Part shown: piece by piece, positions 8,643-17,069 of the stretch
How the letters are laid out: each line of letters starts with the position of its first letter
How positions within the stretch are numbered: position 1 is the first letter of the stretch
Source: Ectopseudomonas composti
GTDB taxonomy: Bacteria; Pseudomonadota; Gammaproteobacteria; Pseudomonadales; Pseudomonadaceae
Direction of reading: 5' to 3'
Assembly (NCBI RefSeq): GCF_001567565.1
Contig: NZ_LSSW01000029.1
Location: 124,001 to 188,000, forward strand
DNA: 64,000 bases
Notes under the pieces: generated by a model
What the model saw: the letters and a program-made list of their open reading frames with translations, nothing else
What the model was told of the DNA's origin: nothing
Database searches by the model: none
Program-made: the position numbers and the translations under genes

Positions 8643-9302
8643 ATGAAAGGACTCGGCGCCCGACGCATCGGCCTGCTCGGCGGTACCTTCAACCCGGTGC
8701 ATATCGGGCATCTGCGTGCCGCGCTGGAAGTGGCCGAATTCATGGCGCTGGACGAACTGCGGCTGATCCCCAGCGCCAGGCCGCCGCACCGCGATACGCC
8801 GCAGGCGACGGCGGAACAGCGTCTGGCCATGGTCGAGCTGGCGGTAGCTGGCGAGACGCGGTTGACGGTCGATGACCGCGAACTGCGCCGCGACAAGCCG
8901 TCGTACACCCTGGACACGCTGGAGTCGGTGCGTGCCGAGCTGGCAGACGACGATCAGCTGTTCCTGTTGCTTGGCTGGGATGCCTTCTGTGGCTTGCCGA
9001 GTTGGCATCGCTGGCAGGAGTTGCTCGAGCACTGCCACCTGTTGGTGCTGCAGCGGCCGGATGCCGACAGCGAGGCGCCGGAGGCTCTGCGCGATCTGCT
9101 GGCGGCGCGCAGTGTCAGCGACCCTCTGAGCCTGGAGGGGGCTGGCGGGCAAATCAGTTTCATCTGGCAGACTCCGTTGGCGATTTCCGCCACGCAGATT
9201 CGCCATCTACTGGCAACCGGCCGCTCGGCGCGTTATCTGCTGCCCGATGCGGTACTGGCCTATATCCAGGCGCACGATCTGTACCGTGCGTCCCATGCTT
9301 GA
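8643..9302 (+). CDS. nadD: Nicotinate-nucleotide adenylyltransferase
   Basis: 219 residues. NadD adenylates nicotinate mononucleotide to deamido-NAD in NAD synthesis. The nucleotidyltransferase signature GGTFNPVHIGHL is at residues 14-25, and the C-terminal ISATQIR (ISSTxIR type) motif is present. It begins directly after the proA stop codon. It heads the conserved run nadD-rsfS-rlmH-mrdA-rodA, found in the same order in many gammaproteobacteria, which links cofactor synthesis, ribosome function and wall synthesis. Confidence 0.96.
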   Translation: MKGLGARRIGLLGGTFNPVHIGHLRAALEVAEFMALDELRLIPSARPPHRDTPQATAEQRLAMVELAVAGETRLTVDDRELRRDKPSYTLDTLESVRAELADDDQLFLLLGWDAFCGLPSWHRWQELLEHCHLLVLQRPDADSEAPEALRDLLAARSVSDPLSLEGAGGQISFIWQTPLAISATQIRHLLATGRSARYLLPDAVLAYIQAHDLYRASHA

Positions 9303-9352
9303 AACGCCGTGCATGTGCGCTGGCGTCCATTACACGAGGCAAATGAGTTTTT

Positions 9353-9721
9353 ATGAGCAAGCAGAACATGCCCAGCGAAGAGCTGGTCAAGATCGCCGTG
9401 GCGGCGCTGGAAGAGATCAAGGCGACCGACATCACCGTGATCGACGTCAAGGACAAGACCAGCATCACCGACTTCATGGTGATCGCCAGCGGTAGCTCCA
9501 GCCGTCAGGTCAAGTCGCTGGTGGAAAACGTGCTGGAAAAGGTCAAGGAGCAGGGCGTGCGCCCGATCGGCAGCGAAGGTCTGGACAGCGGCGAATGGGC
9601 CCTGCTCGACCTGGGCGATATCGTCGTGCACGTGATGCTGCCGACCGCACGTCAGTTCTACGACCTCGAGCGCCTGTGGCAGGGCGCCGAGCAGAGCCGC
9701 GCCCAGCACAGCGCAGAGTAA
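9353..9721 (+). CDS. rsfS: Ribosome silencing factor
   Basis: 122 residues, DUF143/Iojap family. RsfS binds ribosomal protein uL14 and blocks subunit joining during starvation. Family stretches TDFMVIASGSSSRQVKSL and EWALLDLGDIVVHVM are intact. It lies 50 bp after nadD and 9 bp before rlmH, as in E. coli (ybeB-ybeA order). Confidence 0.96.
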   Translation: MSKQNMPSEELVKIAVAALEEIKATDITVIDVKDKTSITDFMVIASGSSSRQVKSLVENVLEKVKEQGVRPIGSEGLDSGEWALLDLGDIVVHVMLPTARQFYDLERLWQGAEQSRAQHSAE

Positions 9722-9730
9722 GCGCAAGCC

Positions 9731-10198
9731 GTGCGGATAAAACTGATCGCCGTCGGCTCGCGCATGCCGCGCTGGGTCGAGGAGGGCTGGCAGGAGTACG
9801 TCAAGCGTCTGCCGGCCGAATTGCCGCTGGAGCTGGTGGAGATTCCGCTCAACACGCGCGGCAAGAATGCCGACGTTGCCCGCCTGATCCGTCAGGAAGG
9901 CGAGGCCATGCTGAGCAAGGTGCAGCCCGGCGAACGTATCGTCACGCTGGAGGTCCATGGCAAGCCATGGAGCACCGAGCAATTGGCGGCGGAGCTCGAT
10001 CGCTGGCGCCTCGATGCGCGCAACGTCAACCTCATGGTCGGCGGCCCGGAAGGGCTGGCGCCGGAGGTCTGTGCGCGCAGCGAGCAACGCTGGTCGCTGT
10101 CGCCGCTGACCCTGCCTCATCCGCTGGTGCGTATCCTGCTTGGCGAGCAGATCTACCGGGCCTGGACCGTGCTGTCCGGCCATCCGTACCACAAGTGA
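9731..10198 (+). CDS. rlmH: 23S rRNA pseudouridine-1915 N3-methyltransferase
   Basis: 155 residues, SPOUT-class methyltransferase (YbeA). It methylates pseudouridine 1915 in helix 69 of assembled ribosomes. The knot region is recognisable: LMVGGPEGL, then LTLPHPLVRILLGEQIYRAW, and the C-terminal GHPYHK needed for substrate binding. The start is GTG, fixed by the conserved opening MRIKLIAVGSRMP. It sits between rsfS and mrdA in one direction with short gaps. Confidence 0.96.
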   Translation: MRIKLIAVGSRMPRWVEEGWQEYVKRLPAELPLELVEIPLNTRGKNADVARLIRQEGEAMLSKVQPGERIVTLEVHGKPWSTEQLAAELDRWRLDARNVNLMVGGPEGLAPEVCARSEQRWSLSPLTLPHPLVRILLGEQIYRAWTVLSGHPYHK

Positions 10199-10212
10199 GC
10201 CAGTAGTCCACG

Positions 10213-12105
10213 ATGCCGCAGCCGATTCGCCTCAAGGATCACGAAAAGGACGCTCGCCTGGTCAAGCGCCGGGTGGTCGTCGGCGGCGTGGTGATCGTCC
10301 TGCTGACCTGTGTGCTGATCATGCGCATGTACTACCTGCAGGTGGTTCAGTACGAGCATCACAGCACCCTGGCGGAAAACAACCGTATCCATGTACAGCC
10401 CGTTCCGCCCACCCGGGGGCTGATCTATGACCGTAACGGCGTGATCATCGCCGACAACCGGCCCAGCTTCAGCCTGACCGTGACCCGCGAGCGTGCCGGC
10501 GACTGGCAGCAGGTGCTCGATACCGTGGTCGAGGTGCTCGACCTGACCGAGGAAGACCGTGCTCTGTTCGACCGTCGGGTGCGCCAGGGGCGGCGCCCGT
10601 TCGAGCCGGTGCCGATCCTGTTCGAGCTTTCCGAGGAGCAGATCGCCCGCATCGCGGTCAACCAATTCCGCCTGCCGGGTGTCGAGGTGGCTGCGCAGCT
10701 GGTGCGTCATTACCCTTTGCAGGAGCACTTTGCCCACTCGGTGGGGTACGTCGGGCGGATCAACGAGCAGGAGCTCAAGCGCCTGGATCCGACCGAATAT
10801 GCGGGCACTCACCATATCGGCAAGACCGGTATCGAGCGCTTCTACGAGGATGAGCTGCACGGCGAAGTCGGCTATGAAGAGGTCGAAACCAACGCCCGTG
10901 GCCGCGTGCTGCGGGTGCTCAATCGCATCGATCCGAAGCCGGGCAAGGACATCGTCCTGAGTCTCGACTCGCGCCTGCAGGAAGCAGCCGAGAATGCCCT
11001 GGGCGGGCGGCGCGGGGCGGTGGTCGCGATCCAGCCGAAGACTGGCGAGGTACTGGCCATGGTCAGTCAGCCGAGTTTCGACCCCAACCCTTTCGTCACC
11101 GGCATCAGCTTCAAGGCCTACGGCGAGTTGCGCGACTCCATCGACCAGCCGCTGTACAACCGGGTGTTGCGTGGCCTCTATCCGCCGGGCTCGACCATCA
11201 AGCCGATGGTCGCCGTCTCGGGGCTGGATGCCGGGGTGATCACCCCGGCCACGCGGGTATTCGATCCGGGCTTCTACCAGTTGCCCAACAACAGCCACAA
11301 GTACCGTAACTGGAACCGCAGCGGTGATGGCTGGATCGATCTCAATCTGGCCATCGCCCGTTCCAACGACACCTATTTCTACGAGCTGGCGCACAAGATG
11401 GGCATCGACCGTCTGCATGACTACATGAGCCGCTTCGGTCTCGGCCAGCGAGTGGCGCTGGACATGTTCGAAGAGACCTCGGGCCTGATGCCGTCGCGCG
11501 ACTGGAAGCGTGCGCGCTTCCGCCAGCCCTGGTATCCGGGCGAGACGCTGATTCTCGGCATCGGTCAGGGCTACATGCAGACCACGCCGCTGCAGCTGGC
11601 GCAGGCCACCACCTTGATGGCCACGCGTGGCAAGTGGATTCGTCCGCACCTGGCCAAGAGCGTCGGCGGTGTCCAGCCGGTGGACCCCAACCCGATTCCG
11701 GATATCGTCCTGCGTGATCCTAAGTTCTGGGAATACGGCATTCACGGCATGGAAGAAGTGCTGCACGGTGCTCGCGGCACGGCGCGCAAGGTGGGCGACA
11801 GCGCGGTCTATCGCATCGCCGGCAAGAGCGGGACGGCGCAGGTGGTCGCTATCAAGCAGGGCGAGAGGTACGACCGCAACAAGGTGCAGGAGCGCCACCG
11901 TGACCATGCGCTGTTCATCGGCTTTGCGCCGGCGGACAACCCGCAGATCGCCGTCGCGGTGATGGTGGAGAACGGTGAGTCCGGCTCCGGCGTCGCCGCG
12001 CCAGTGGTCAAGCAGGTAATGGATGCCTGGCTGCTGGATAAAGATACCGGTCAGCTCAAGGCCGAGTTCGCCTTGCCCACGCCTGCCGAGGTCAGTCAGC
12101 GATGA
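10213..12105 (+). CDS. mrdA: Penicillin-binding protein 2 (elongasome transpeptidase)
   Basis: 630 residues, called pbpA in P. aeruginosa. A single N-terminal membrane helix (about 18-42), a pedestal domain, then the transpeptidase domain with Ser-327 in GSTIK, the SND triad at 384-386 and KSGT at 538-541. PBP2 cross-links lateral-wall peptidoglycan together with RodA. The C-terminus overlaps the rodA start by 4 nt (ATGA), coupling synthesis of the two partners. Confidence 0.97.
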   Translation: MPQPIRLKDHEKDARLVKRRVVVGGVVIVLLTCVLIMRMYYLQVVQYEHHSTLAENNRIHVQPVPPTRGLIYDRNGVIIADNRPSFSLTVTRERAGDWQQVLDTVVEVLDLTEEDRALFDRRVRQGRRPFEPVPILFELSEEQIARIAVNQFRLPGVEVAAQLVRHYPLQEHFAHSVGYVGRINEQELKRLDPTEYAGTHHIGKTGIERFYEDELHGEVGYEEVETNARGRVLRVLNRIDPKPGKDIVLSLDSRLQEAAENALGGRRGAVVAIQPKTGEVLAMVSQPSFDPNPFVTGISFKAYGELRDSIDQPLYNRVLRGLYPPGSTIKPMVAVSGLDAGVITPATRVFDPGFYQLPNNSHKYRNWNRSGDGWIDLNLAIARSNDTYFYELAHKMGIDRLHDYMSRFGLGQRVALDMFEETSGLMPSRDWKRARFRQPWYPGETLILGIGQGYMQTTPLQLAQATTLMATRGKWIRPHLAKSVGGVQPVDPNPIPDIVLRDPKFWEYGIHGMEEVLHGARGTARKVGDSAVYRIAGKSGTAQVVAIKQGERYDRNKVQERHRDHALFIGFAPADNPQIAVAVMVENGESGSGVAAPVVKQVMDAWLLDKDTGQLKAEFALPTPAEVSQR

Positions 12106-13247
12106 TCAGCAATTTCGACCGTACCCTGTCCGACGAAGACGTCCTGCGCCGTCGCGCCAGCCTGTTGCAGCGCATGCATATCGATGGCTGGTTGCTGTTG
12201 CTGTTGCTGATTCTGGGGACCGGCAGCCTGTTCATTCTCTATTCGGCCAGTGGCAAGAACGTCGAGCTGCTGATCAAGCAGGCGTCGTCCTTCGGCATCG
12301 GCATGGTTGCAGTGGTGGTCATCGCCCAGTTCGACCCGCGCTTCATGGCGCGCTGGGTGCCGCTGGCCTACGTGATCGGAGTCGCCCTGCTGACGGTGGT
12401 GGAGGTCATGGGGCACACCGCCATGGGCGCTACGCGCTGGATCAACATCCCCGGGGTGATTCGCTTCCAGCCCTCGGAGCTGATGAAGATCATCATGCCG
12501 ATGACCATCGCCTGGTACCTGTCGCGGCATAACCTGCCGCCGCGCTTCAAGCATATCGTCGTCAGCCTGGCCATGATCATCGTGCCGGTGGTGCTGATCG
12601 CCAAACAGCCGGATCTGGGCACCTCGCTGCTGATTCTCGCCTCGGGTGGTTTCGTCGTGTTCATGGCGGGGCTGCAGTGGCGCTGGATCCTGGGGGCGGC
12701 GGCAGCGGTGGTGCCGATTGCCGTGGGCATGTGGTTCTTCCTCATGCATGACTACCAGAAACGCCGCGTGCTGACCTTCCTCAACCCGGAGAGCGATCCG
12801 CTCGGCGCGGGCTGGAACATCATCCAGTCCAAGGCCGCCATCGGCTCTGGTGGCGTACTGGGTAAGGGCTGGTTGCTGGGCACCCAGTCGCACCTGGATT
12901 TTTTGCCGGAAAGCCATACGGACTTTATCATTGCCGTGCTCGCGGAGGAGTTCGGCCTGGTCGGTGTCTGTCTGCTGTTGCTGCTCTACATGCTGTTGCT
13001 GGCGCGCGGCCTGGTGATCACTGCCCAGGCGCAGACGCTGTTCGGCAAGCTGCTGGCCGGGGCGCTGACCATGACCTTCTTCGTCTACGTATTCGTCAAC
13101 ATCGGCATGGTCAGTGGTTTGCTGCCGGTGGTTGGGGTTCCGCTGCCCTTCATTAGTTATGGCGGAACCCATCTGGTCACGCTGTTGTCAGGCTTCGGGA
13201 TATTGATGGCGATTCACACTCATAGAAAGTGGATCGCTCAGGTTTGA
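12102..13247 (+). CDS. rodA: Rod-shape peptidoglycan polymerase
   Basis: 381-residue SEDS-family membrane glycosyltransferase with about ten helices. Typical SEDS stretches are present: GATRWINIPGVIRFQPSELM, LVLIAKQPDLGTSLL-like segment and the late PFISYGGTHLV. RodA polymerises lipid II and works with PBP2, encoded directly upstream with overlapping codons. The hydrophilic N-terminal 25 residues are slightly longer than in some homologues, but the overlapping ATG is the natural start. Confidence 0.97.
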   Translation: MISNFDRTLSDEDVLRRRASLLQRMHIDGWLLLLLLILGTGSLFILYSASGKNVELLIKQASSFGIGMVAVVVIAQFDPRFMARWVPLAYVIGVALLTVVEVMGHTAMGATRWINIPGVIRFQPSELMKIIMPMTIAWYLSRHNLPPRFKHIVVSLAMIIVPVVLIAKQPDLGTSLLILASGGFVVFMAGLQWRWILGAAAAVVPIAVGMWFFLMHDYQKRRVLTFLNPESDPLGAGWNIIQSKAAIGSGGVLGKGWLLGTQSHLDFLPESHTDFIIAVLAEEFGLVGVCLLLLLYMLLLARGLVITAQAQTLFGKLLAGALTMTFFVYVFVNIGMVSGLLPVVGVPLPFISYGGTHLVTLLSGFGILMAIHTHRKWIAQV

Positions 13248-13266
13248 TTTTGGGGGTTTTGAGTTA

Positions 13267-14277
13267 ATGCATTCTCTGCGCAGTTGGGCAGCTCGTACGT
13301 TCATTGGCGTTGGCATCGCCGGCATGCTCGGCAACAGTGCCCAGGCGCTGGCGGCCGATTACCAGAACTCACCGCAGGTGACCGAGTTCGTCGAGGAAAT
13401 GACACGCGACTACGGTTTCGCCAGCGAGCAGTTGTACGCGCTGTTCGCCGGTGTCGAGCGTAAGCAGGCCATTCTCGACGCCATCTCGCGTCCGGCCGAG
13501 AAGGTCAAACCCTGGAAGGAATACCGGCCGATCTTCATCACCGACAAGCGTATCGCCCAGGGTGTTGAGTTCTGGAGCAAGAACCAGGCGGCGCTGGAGA
13601 AGGCCGAGGCCGAGTACGGCGTGCCGCCGCAGTTCATCGTTGCGATCATCGGTGTAGAGACCTTCTACGGCGGCAACACCGGCAGTTGGCGCGTGATGGA
13701 CGCGTTGTCCACCCTGGCGTTCGATTATCCGCCGCGCTCGCCGTTCTTCCGCAAGGAGCTGCGTGAGTTTCTCATGCTGACCCGTGAAGAGCAGGTCGAC
13801 CCGCTCTCGCTCAAAGGCTCCTACGCCGGGGCCATGGGCCTGCCGCAGTTCATGCCGAGCAGCTTCCGCGCCTATGCCGTGGATTTCGACGGCGACGGGC
13901 ATATCAACATCTGGAGCAACCCGACCGATGCCATTGGCAGTGTCGCCAGTTATTTCAAACGTCACGGCTGGCAGGCCGGTGGTCAGGTCGCCAGTCGCGT
14001 TGAGGTCAGTGGTGCGCGTGTCGACGAAGGCCTGACCCAGGGCCTGGATCCGGTGAAGAACGTCGCCGAGCTGCGCGAACTGGGCTGGAGCAGCCAGGAC
14101 CAGCTGGCTGAAGACGTGCCGGTCACCGCGTTTCGTCTGGAAGGTGCCGAAGGCGACGAATACTGGTTCGGTTTGCCCAACTTCTACACCATCACCCGCT
14201 ACAATCGCAGCGTGATGTATGCCATGGCAGTCAACCAACTGGCCGAGCTGCTGGTCGAAGCACGGGGTAATCGATGA
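13267..14277 (+). CDS. mltB: Membrane-bound lytic murein transglycosylase B
   Basis: 336 residues, corresponding to SltB1 of P. aeruginosa. An N-terminal signal sequence is followed by a MltB catalytic domain with the general acid Glu in IIGVETFYGG (about residue 135), then GAMGLPQFMPSSFRAYA and the EF-hand-like DFDGDGHINIW calcium loop. It cleaves glycan strands to 1,6-anhydro products. The N-terminus lacks a clear lipobox, so it may be periplasmic rather than outer-membrane anchored. It overlaps rlpA by 4 nt. Confidence 0.94.
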   Translation: MHSLRSWAARTFIGVGIAGMLGNSAQALAADYQNSPQVTEFVEEMTRDYGFASEQLYALFAGVERKQAILDAISRPAEKVKPWKEYRPIFITDKRIAQGVEFWSKNQAALEKAEAEYGVPPQFIVAIIGVETFYGGNTGSWRVMDALSTLAFDYPPRSPFFRKELREFLMLTREEQVDPLSLKGSYAGAMGLPQFMPSSFRAYAVDFDGDGHINIWSNPTDAIGSVASYFKRHGWQAGGQVASRVEVSGARVDEGLTQGLDPVKNVAELRELGWSSQDQLAEDVPVTAFRLEGAEGDEYWFGLPNFYTITRYNRSVMYAMAVNQLAELLVEARGNR

Positions 14278-15287
14278 GTGCATCAAAACTGCTGCCGCTG
14301 GCAGCCTGCGTAACGGCAGCGCTGTTGCTGGCGAGCTGCTCCTCCAATCGGGCGCCGCAGCCAGGCACCGCGCCCGGGCAGTCGGCCGGTATCTCCGGGC
14401 CGGACGATTTCAACCGCCCGCATCGTGATGGCGCGCCCTGGTGGGACGTCGACGTCTCCAAGATTAAGGATGCCATTCCCATGCCGCACTACGGGCCGGT
14501 CAAGGCCAGCCCCTATGTGGTGTTCGGCAAGCAGTACTACCCGATTCAGGACGCGCGCCGTTATCAGGCGGTCGGCCCGGCGTCCTGGTATGGCACCAAG
14601 TTTCACGGCCAGGCCACCGCCAACGGCGAGACCTACGACCTGTACGGCATGACCGCTGCGCACAAGACCCTGCCGCTGCCCAGTTACGTGCGCGTGACCA
14701 ACCTGGAGAACGGCAAGGTCGTGATCCTGCGAGTCAACGACCGTGGGCCGTTCTATTCGGACCGCATCATCGACCTGTCTTTCGCGGCGGCGAAGAAGCT
14801 TGGCTATGCCGAGAAAGGCACGGCGCGGGTCAAGGTCGAAGGTATCGATCCGCATGAGTGGTGGGCGCAGCAGGGTCGTCCGGTGCCGCTGGTGCTGGCC
14901 AACAACCAGCCAGCCAAGGCAGCCGTCGCCCAGCCGGCGGCCCAGCCAGTAGCGCCTGCCGTCGAGAAGTACGCGCCGCCGCCTGCTCAGCACGCCGCTG
15001 CGGTGGTGCCGGTACAGATCGACGCAAAAAAAAACGATTCACTCGGAGCTTCTGGCCTGTATCTCCAGGTGGGAGCCTTCGCCAATCCGGACGCTGCGGA
15101 GCTGCTCAAGTCCAAGCTGAGCCAGACCAGCAGTGTGCCGGTGTTCATCAGCTCAGTGGTGCGCGACCAGCAGATTCTGCATCGGGTCCGAATGGGGCCG
15201 ATCAGCAACCAGGGCGAGGCTGAGCAGCTGCAGAGCAGCGTGCGGCTTGCCAACCTTGGCCAACCCACACTGGTACGTGCCGACTGA
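14274..15287 (+). CDS. rlpA: Septal ring lytic transglycosylase RlpA
   Basis: 337-residue outer membrane lipoprotein: lipobox LLASC (Cys near 22), a double-psi beta-barrel domain with the catalytic Asp in RVNDRGPFYSDRIIDLS, a Pro/Ala-rich linker, and a C-terminal SPOR domain (YLQVGAFANP onward) that binds denuded septal glycan. In P. aeruginosa RlpA cleaves stem-less glycans at the septum and contributes to rod shape. An A9 tract interrupts the otherwise GC-rich linker just before the SPOR domain; see findings. Confidence 0.95.
   Translation: MSASKLLPLAACVTAALLLASCSSNRAPQPGTAPGQSAGISGPDDFNRPHRDGAPWWDVDVSKIKDAIPMPHYGPVKASPYVVFGKQYYPIQDARRYQAVGPASWYGTKFHGQATANGETYDLYGMTAAHKTLPLPSYVRVTNLENGKVVILRVNDRGPFYSDRIIDLSFAAAKKLGYAEKGTARVKVEGIDPHEWWAQQGRPVPLVLANNQPAKAAVAQPAAQPVAPAVEKYAPPPAQHAAAVVPVQIDAKKNDSLGASGLYLQVGAFANPDAAELLKSKLSQTSSVPVFISSVVRDQQILHRVRMGPISNQGEAEQLQSSVRLANLGQPTLVRAD
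15026..15034 (+). repeat. A9 homopolymer inside rlpA
   Basis: Nine consecutive adenines encode the Lys-Lys of DAKKNDSL in the linker between the catalytic and SPOR domains. Loss of one A would bring in a TGA stop at 15118-15120, removing SPOR; gain of one A would run out of frame to a stop near 15223. This is the longest adenine run I noticed in the coding DNA. Confidence 0.9.
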
Positions 15288-15396
15288 TGGCACTTAACCG
15301 GCTTTTGCCGGACTAAATCCGAGGCTTGCCCGTTGGCGAGCCGCAAGATGGCCCTGCGGGGCCGTACAAACCCATGCAACGATTTTCGAGAGACGG

Positions 15397-16572
15397 ATGA
15401 ACATCACCAGCTTCGTGCAACGTGCTTCACTGGTACTGACCCTTCTGGCCGCGCCACTTGCCATGGCCAACCAGCAGGTGGTGCCTGCGGCGCCGCAACT
15501 GGCCGCCAAATCCTACGTGCTGATGGACGCCGCCAGCGGCAACGTCCTGGTCGAGAACAATGCTGACCAGCGCTTGCCGCCAGCCAGCCTGACCAAGCTG
15601 ATGACTGCCTACATCGCCACCCTGGAAATCCGCAACGGCAAGATCGGCGAGAAGGATCTGGTCACCATCAGTGAGCACGCCTGGCGTACCGGTGGCGCCG
15701 CCTCCGGTGGTTCCACCATGTTCCTGCCGCTCAACAGCCAGGCCACGGTCGACGACTTGCTGCACGGCATCATCATCCAGTCCGGTAACGACGCGAGCAT
15801 CGCCATCGCCGAGTACATCGCCGGTAGCGAAGACGCCTTCGCCGACATGATGAATGCCACTGCCGAGCGTCTCGGCATGAAGAACAGCCACTTCATGAAC
15901 GCTACTGGCCTGCCGCATCCGGATCACTACTCCAGTGCCCATGACATGGCGATCCTGGCTCGCGCGATTATCGATGAAGACGCGGAGCACTATGCGATCT
16001 ACTCGCAGAAGGAGTTCCTCTGGAACAACATCAAGCAGCCCAACCGTAACCTGCTGCTGTGGCGTGACCGCACTGTCGACGGCCTGAAAACCGGCCACAC
16101 CTCCGAGGCTGGCTACTGCCTGGTGGCGTCGGCCGTACGCGATGGTGCACGTATGATCACCTCGGTGTTCGGCACTGACAGCGAGCAGGCTCGCGCCGCG
16201 GAAACCCAGAAGCTGCTGACCTATGGCTTCCGTTTCTTCGAAAGCCGCACCTTCTACCAGAAGGGCGCCGAGCTGGCCCAGGCCACCGTGTGGAAAGGCG
16301 CGACGAACCAGGTCAAGGCGGGGCTGGCGGAAAACCTGACCATGACCATGCCCAAGGGCCAGCTGGAAAAACTGCAGGCCAGCATGACGCTCAACCCGCA
16401 GCTGATCGCACCGATCCAGCAGGGCGACGTGATCGGCAAGGTCGAAGTCAAACTGGGTGACGAGGTGGTGCGCAGCACCGATCTGGTGGCGCTGCAGTCG
16501 GTGGAAGAGGGCGGCCTGCTGCGTCGTCTGTGGGACAGCATTCGCCTGTTCTTCTTCGGCCTGTTCAACTGA
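15397..16572 (+). CDS. dacA: D-alanyl-D-alanine carboxypeptidase, PBP5/6 type
   Basis: 391 residues, dacC in P. aeruginosa nomenclature. Signal sequence cleaved after AMA (about residue 24); transpeptidase-fold motifs Ser-64 in SLTK, SGN and KTGHT; a PBP5 C-terminal beta domain; and a terminal amphipathic helix (LLRRLWDSIRLFFFGLFN) that anchors it to the inner membrane. It trims the terminal D-Ala from pentapeptides. A 109-bp gap containing small GC-rich hairpins (for example around 15300-15312) separates it from rlpA. Confidence 0.96.
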   Translation: MNITSFVQRASLVLTLLAAPLAMANQQVVPAAPQLAAKSYVLMDAASGNVLVENNADQRLPPASLTKLMTAYIATLEIRNGKIGEKDLVTISEHAWRTGGAASGGSTMFLPLNSQATVDDLLHGIIIQSGNDASIAIAEYIAGSEDAFADMMNATAERLGMKNSHFMNATGLPHPDHYSSAHDMAILARAIIDEDAEHYAIYSQKEFLWNNIKQPNRNLLLWRDRTVDGLKTGHTSEAGYCLVASAVRDGARMITSVFGTDSEQARAAETQKLLTYGFRFFESRTFYQKGAELAQATVWKGATNQVKAGLAENLTMTMPKGQLEKLQASMTLNPQLIAPIQQGDVIGKVEVKLGDEVVRSTDLVALQSVEEGGLLRRLWDSIRLFFFGLFN

Positions 16573-16614
16573 TCGGGCACGCTGGAAGCGAGCCACGTTG
16601 TGCTCCAGCATTGA

Positions 16615-16668
16615 AAACGGCGGAGCAGTACCCATTTACGTCTTGTAAAGGGGGCTGCTCCGCCGTTT
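16615..16668. terminator. Long imperfect hairpin after dacA
   Basis: Perfect 14-bp outer arms (AAACGGCGGAGCAG with CTGCTCCGCCGTTT), then a small internal loop, a CCC/GGG block, an A-G mismatch and an inner TTTAC/GTAAA stem closed by GTCTT. The whole 54 nt folds into one rod. There is only a short T run, so it may act as a terminator, as a 3'-end stabiliser for the dacA mRNA, or both. Confidence 0.6.
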
Positions 16669-16790
16669 CATTCAGCCTGTCTTCTGGGCGCTGGGTCTTG
16701 TGCCGAGCGTCTCATGGACGCGCCCTGACTTACCAGTCCGCTCCAGTCCGGGGCGGCCCTTTCTGGACGGGCCACAGGCCCGCTGACGAC

Positions 16791-17069
16791 ATGACCGATA
16801 ATGACGTTCAACCACCCAAGATCGAATTTCCCTGCGAGCGTTACCCGATCAAGGTGATCGGCACTGCTGGCGAAGGTTTTTCCGATCTGGTGATCGAAGT
16901 GATCCAGCGCCATGCGCCGGATCTGGATGCATCCACGCTGGTGATGCGTGATAGCCGCAATGGCAATTTCCTCTCCGTGCAGGTGCTCATCACCGCGGCC
17001 AGCATCGAGCAGCTGCAGGCGATTCACGTCGATCTGCGTGCCACCGGCCGCGTGCACATGGTGCTGTGA
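16791..17069 (+). CDS. ybeD: DUF493/YbeD family regulatory protein
   Basis: 92 residues with the YbeD core: PCERYPIKVIGTAGEGF and SRNGNFLSVQVLITAASIEQL. The fold resembles ACT/regulatory domains, and the gene is nearly always beside lipB, but its role is unproven. The frame is open far upstream; the ATG at MTDNDVQPPKIEFP is chosen because homologues begin here and the upstream stretch is non-protein-like. Its stop overlaps a possible lipB GTG. Confidence 0.93.
   Translation: MTDNDVQPPKIEFPCERYPIKVIGTAGEGFSDLVIEVIQRHAPDLDASTLVMRDSRNGNFLSVQVLITAASIEQLQAIHVDLRATGRVHMVL

Noticed and set aside
7341..9206. 621-codon open frame on the minus strand opposite proA and nadD
   Set aside because: Both plus-strand genes carry complete catalytic motifs; the antisense frame is rich in Gln, His, Arg and Gly with no domain, as expected from codon bias in GC-rich DNA.
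10153..11907. 584-codon open frame antisense to mrdA
   Set aside because: PBP2 motifs SxxK, SxN and KSGT are all on the plus strand; the antisense product has no recognisable fold.
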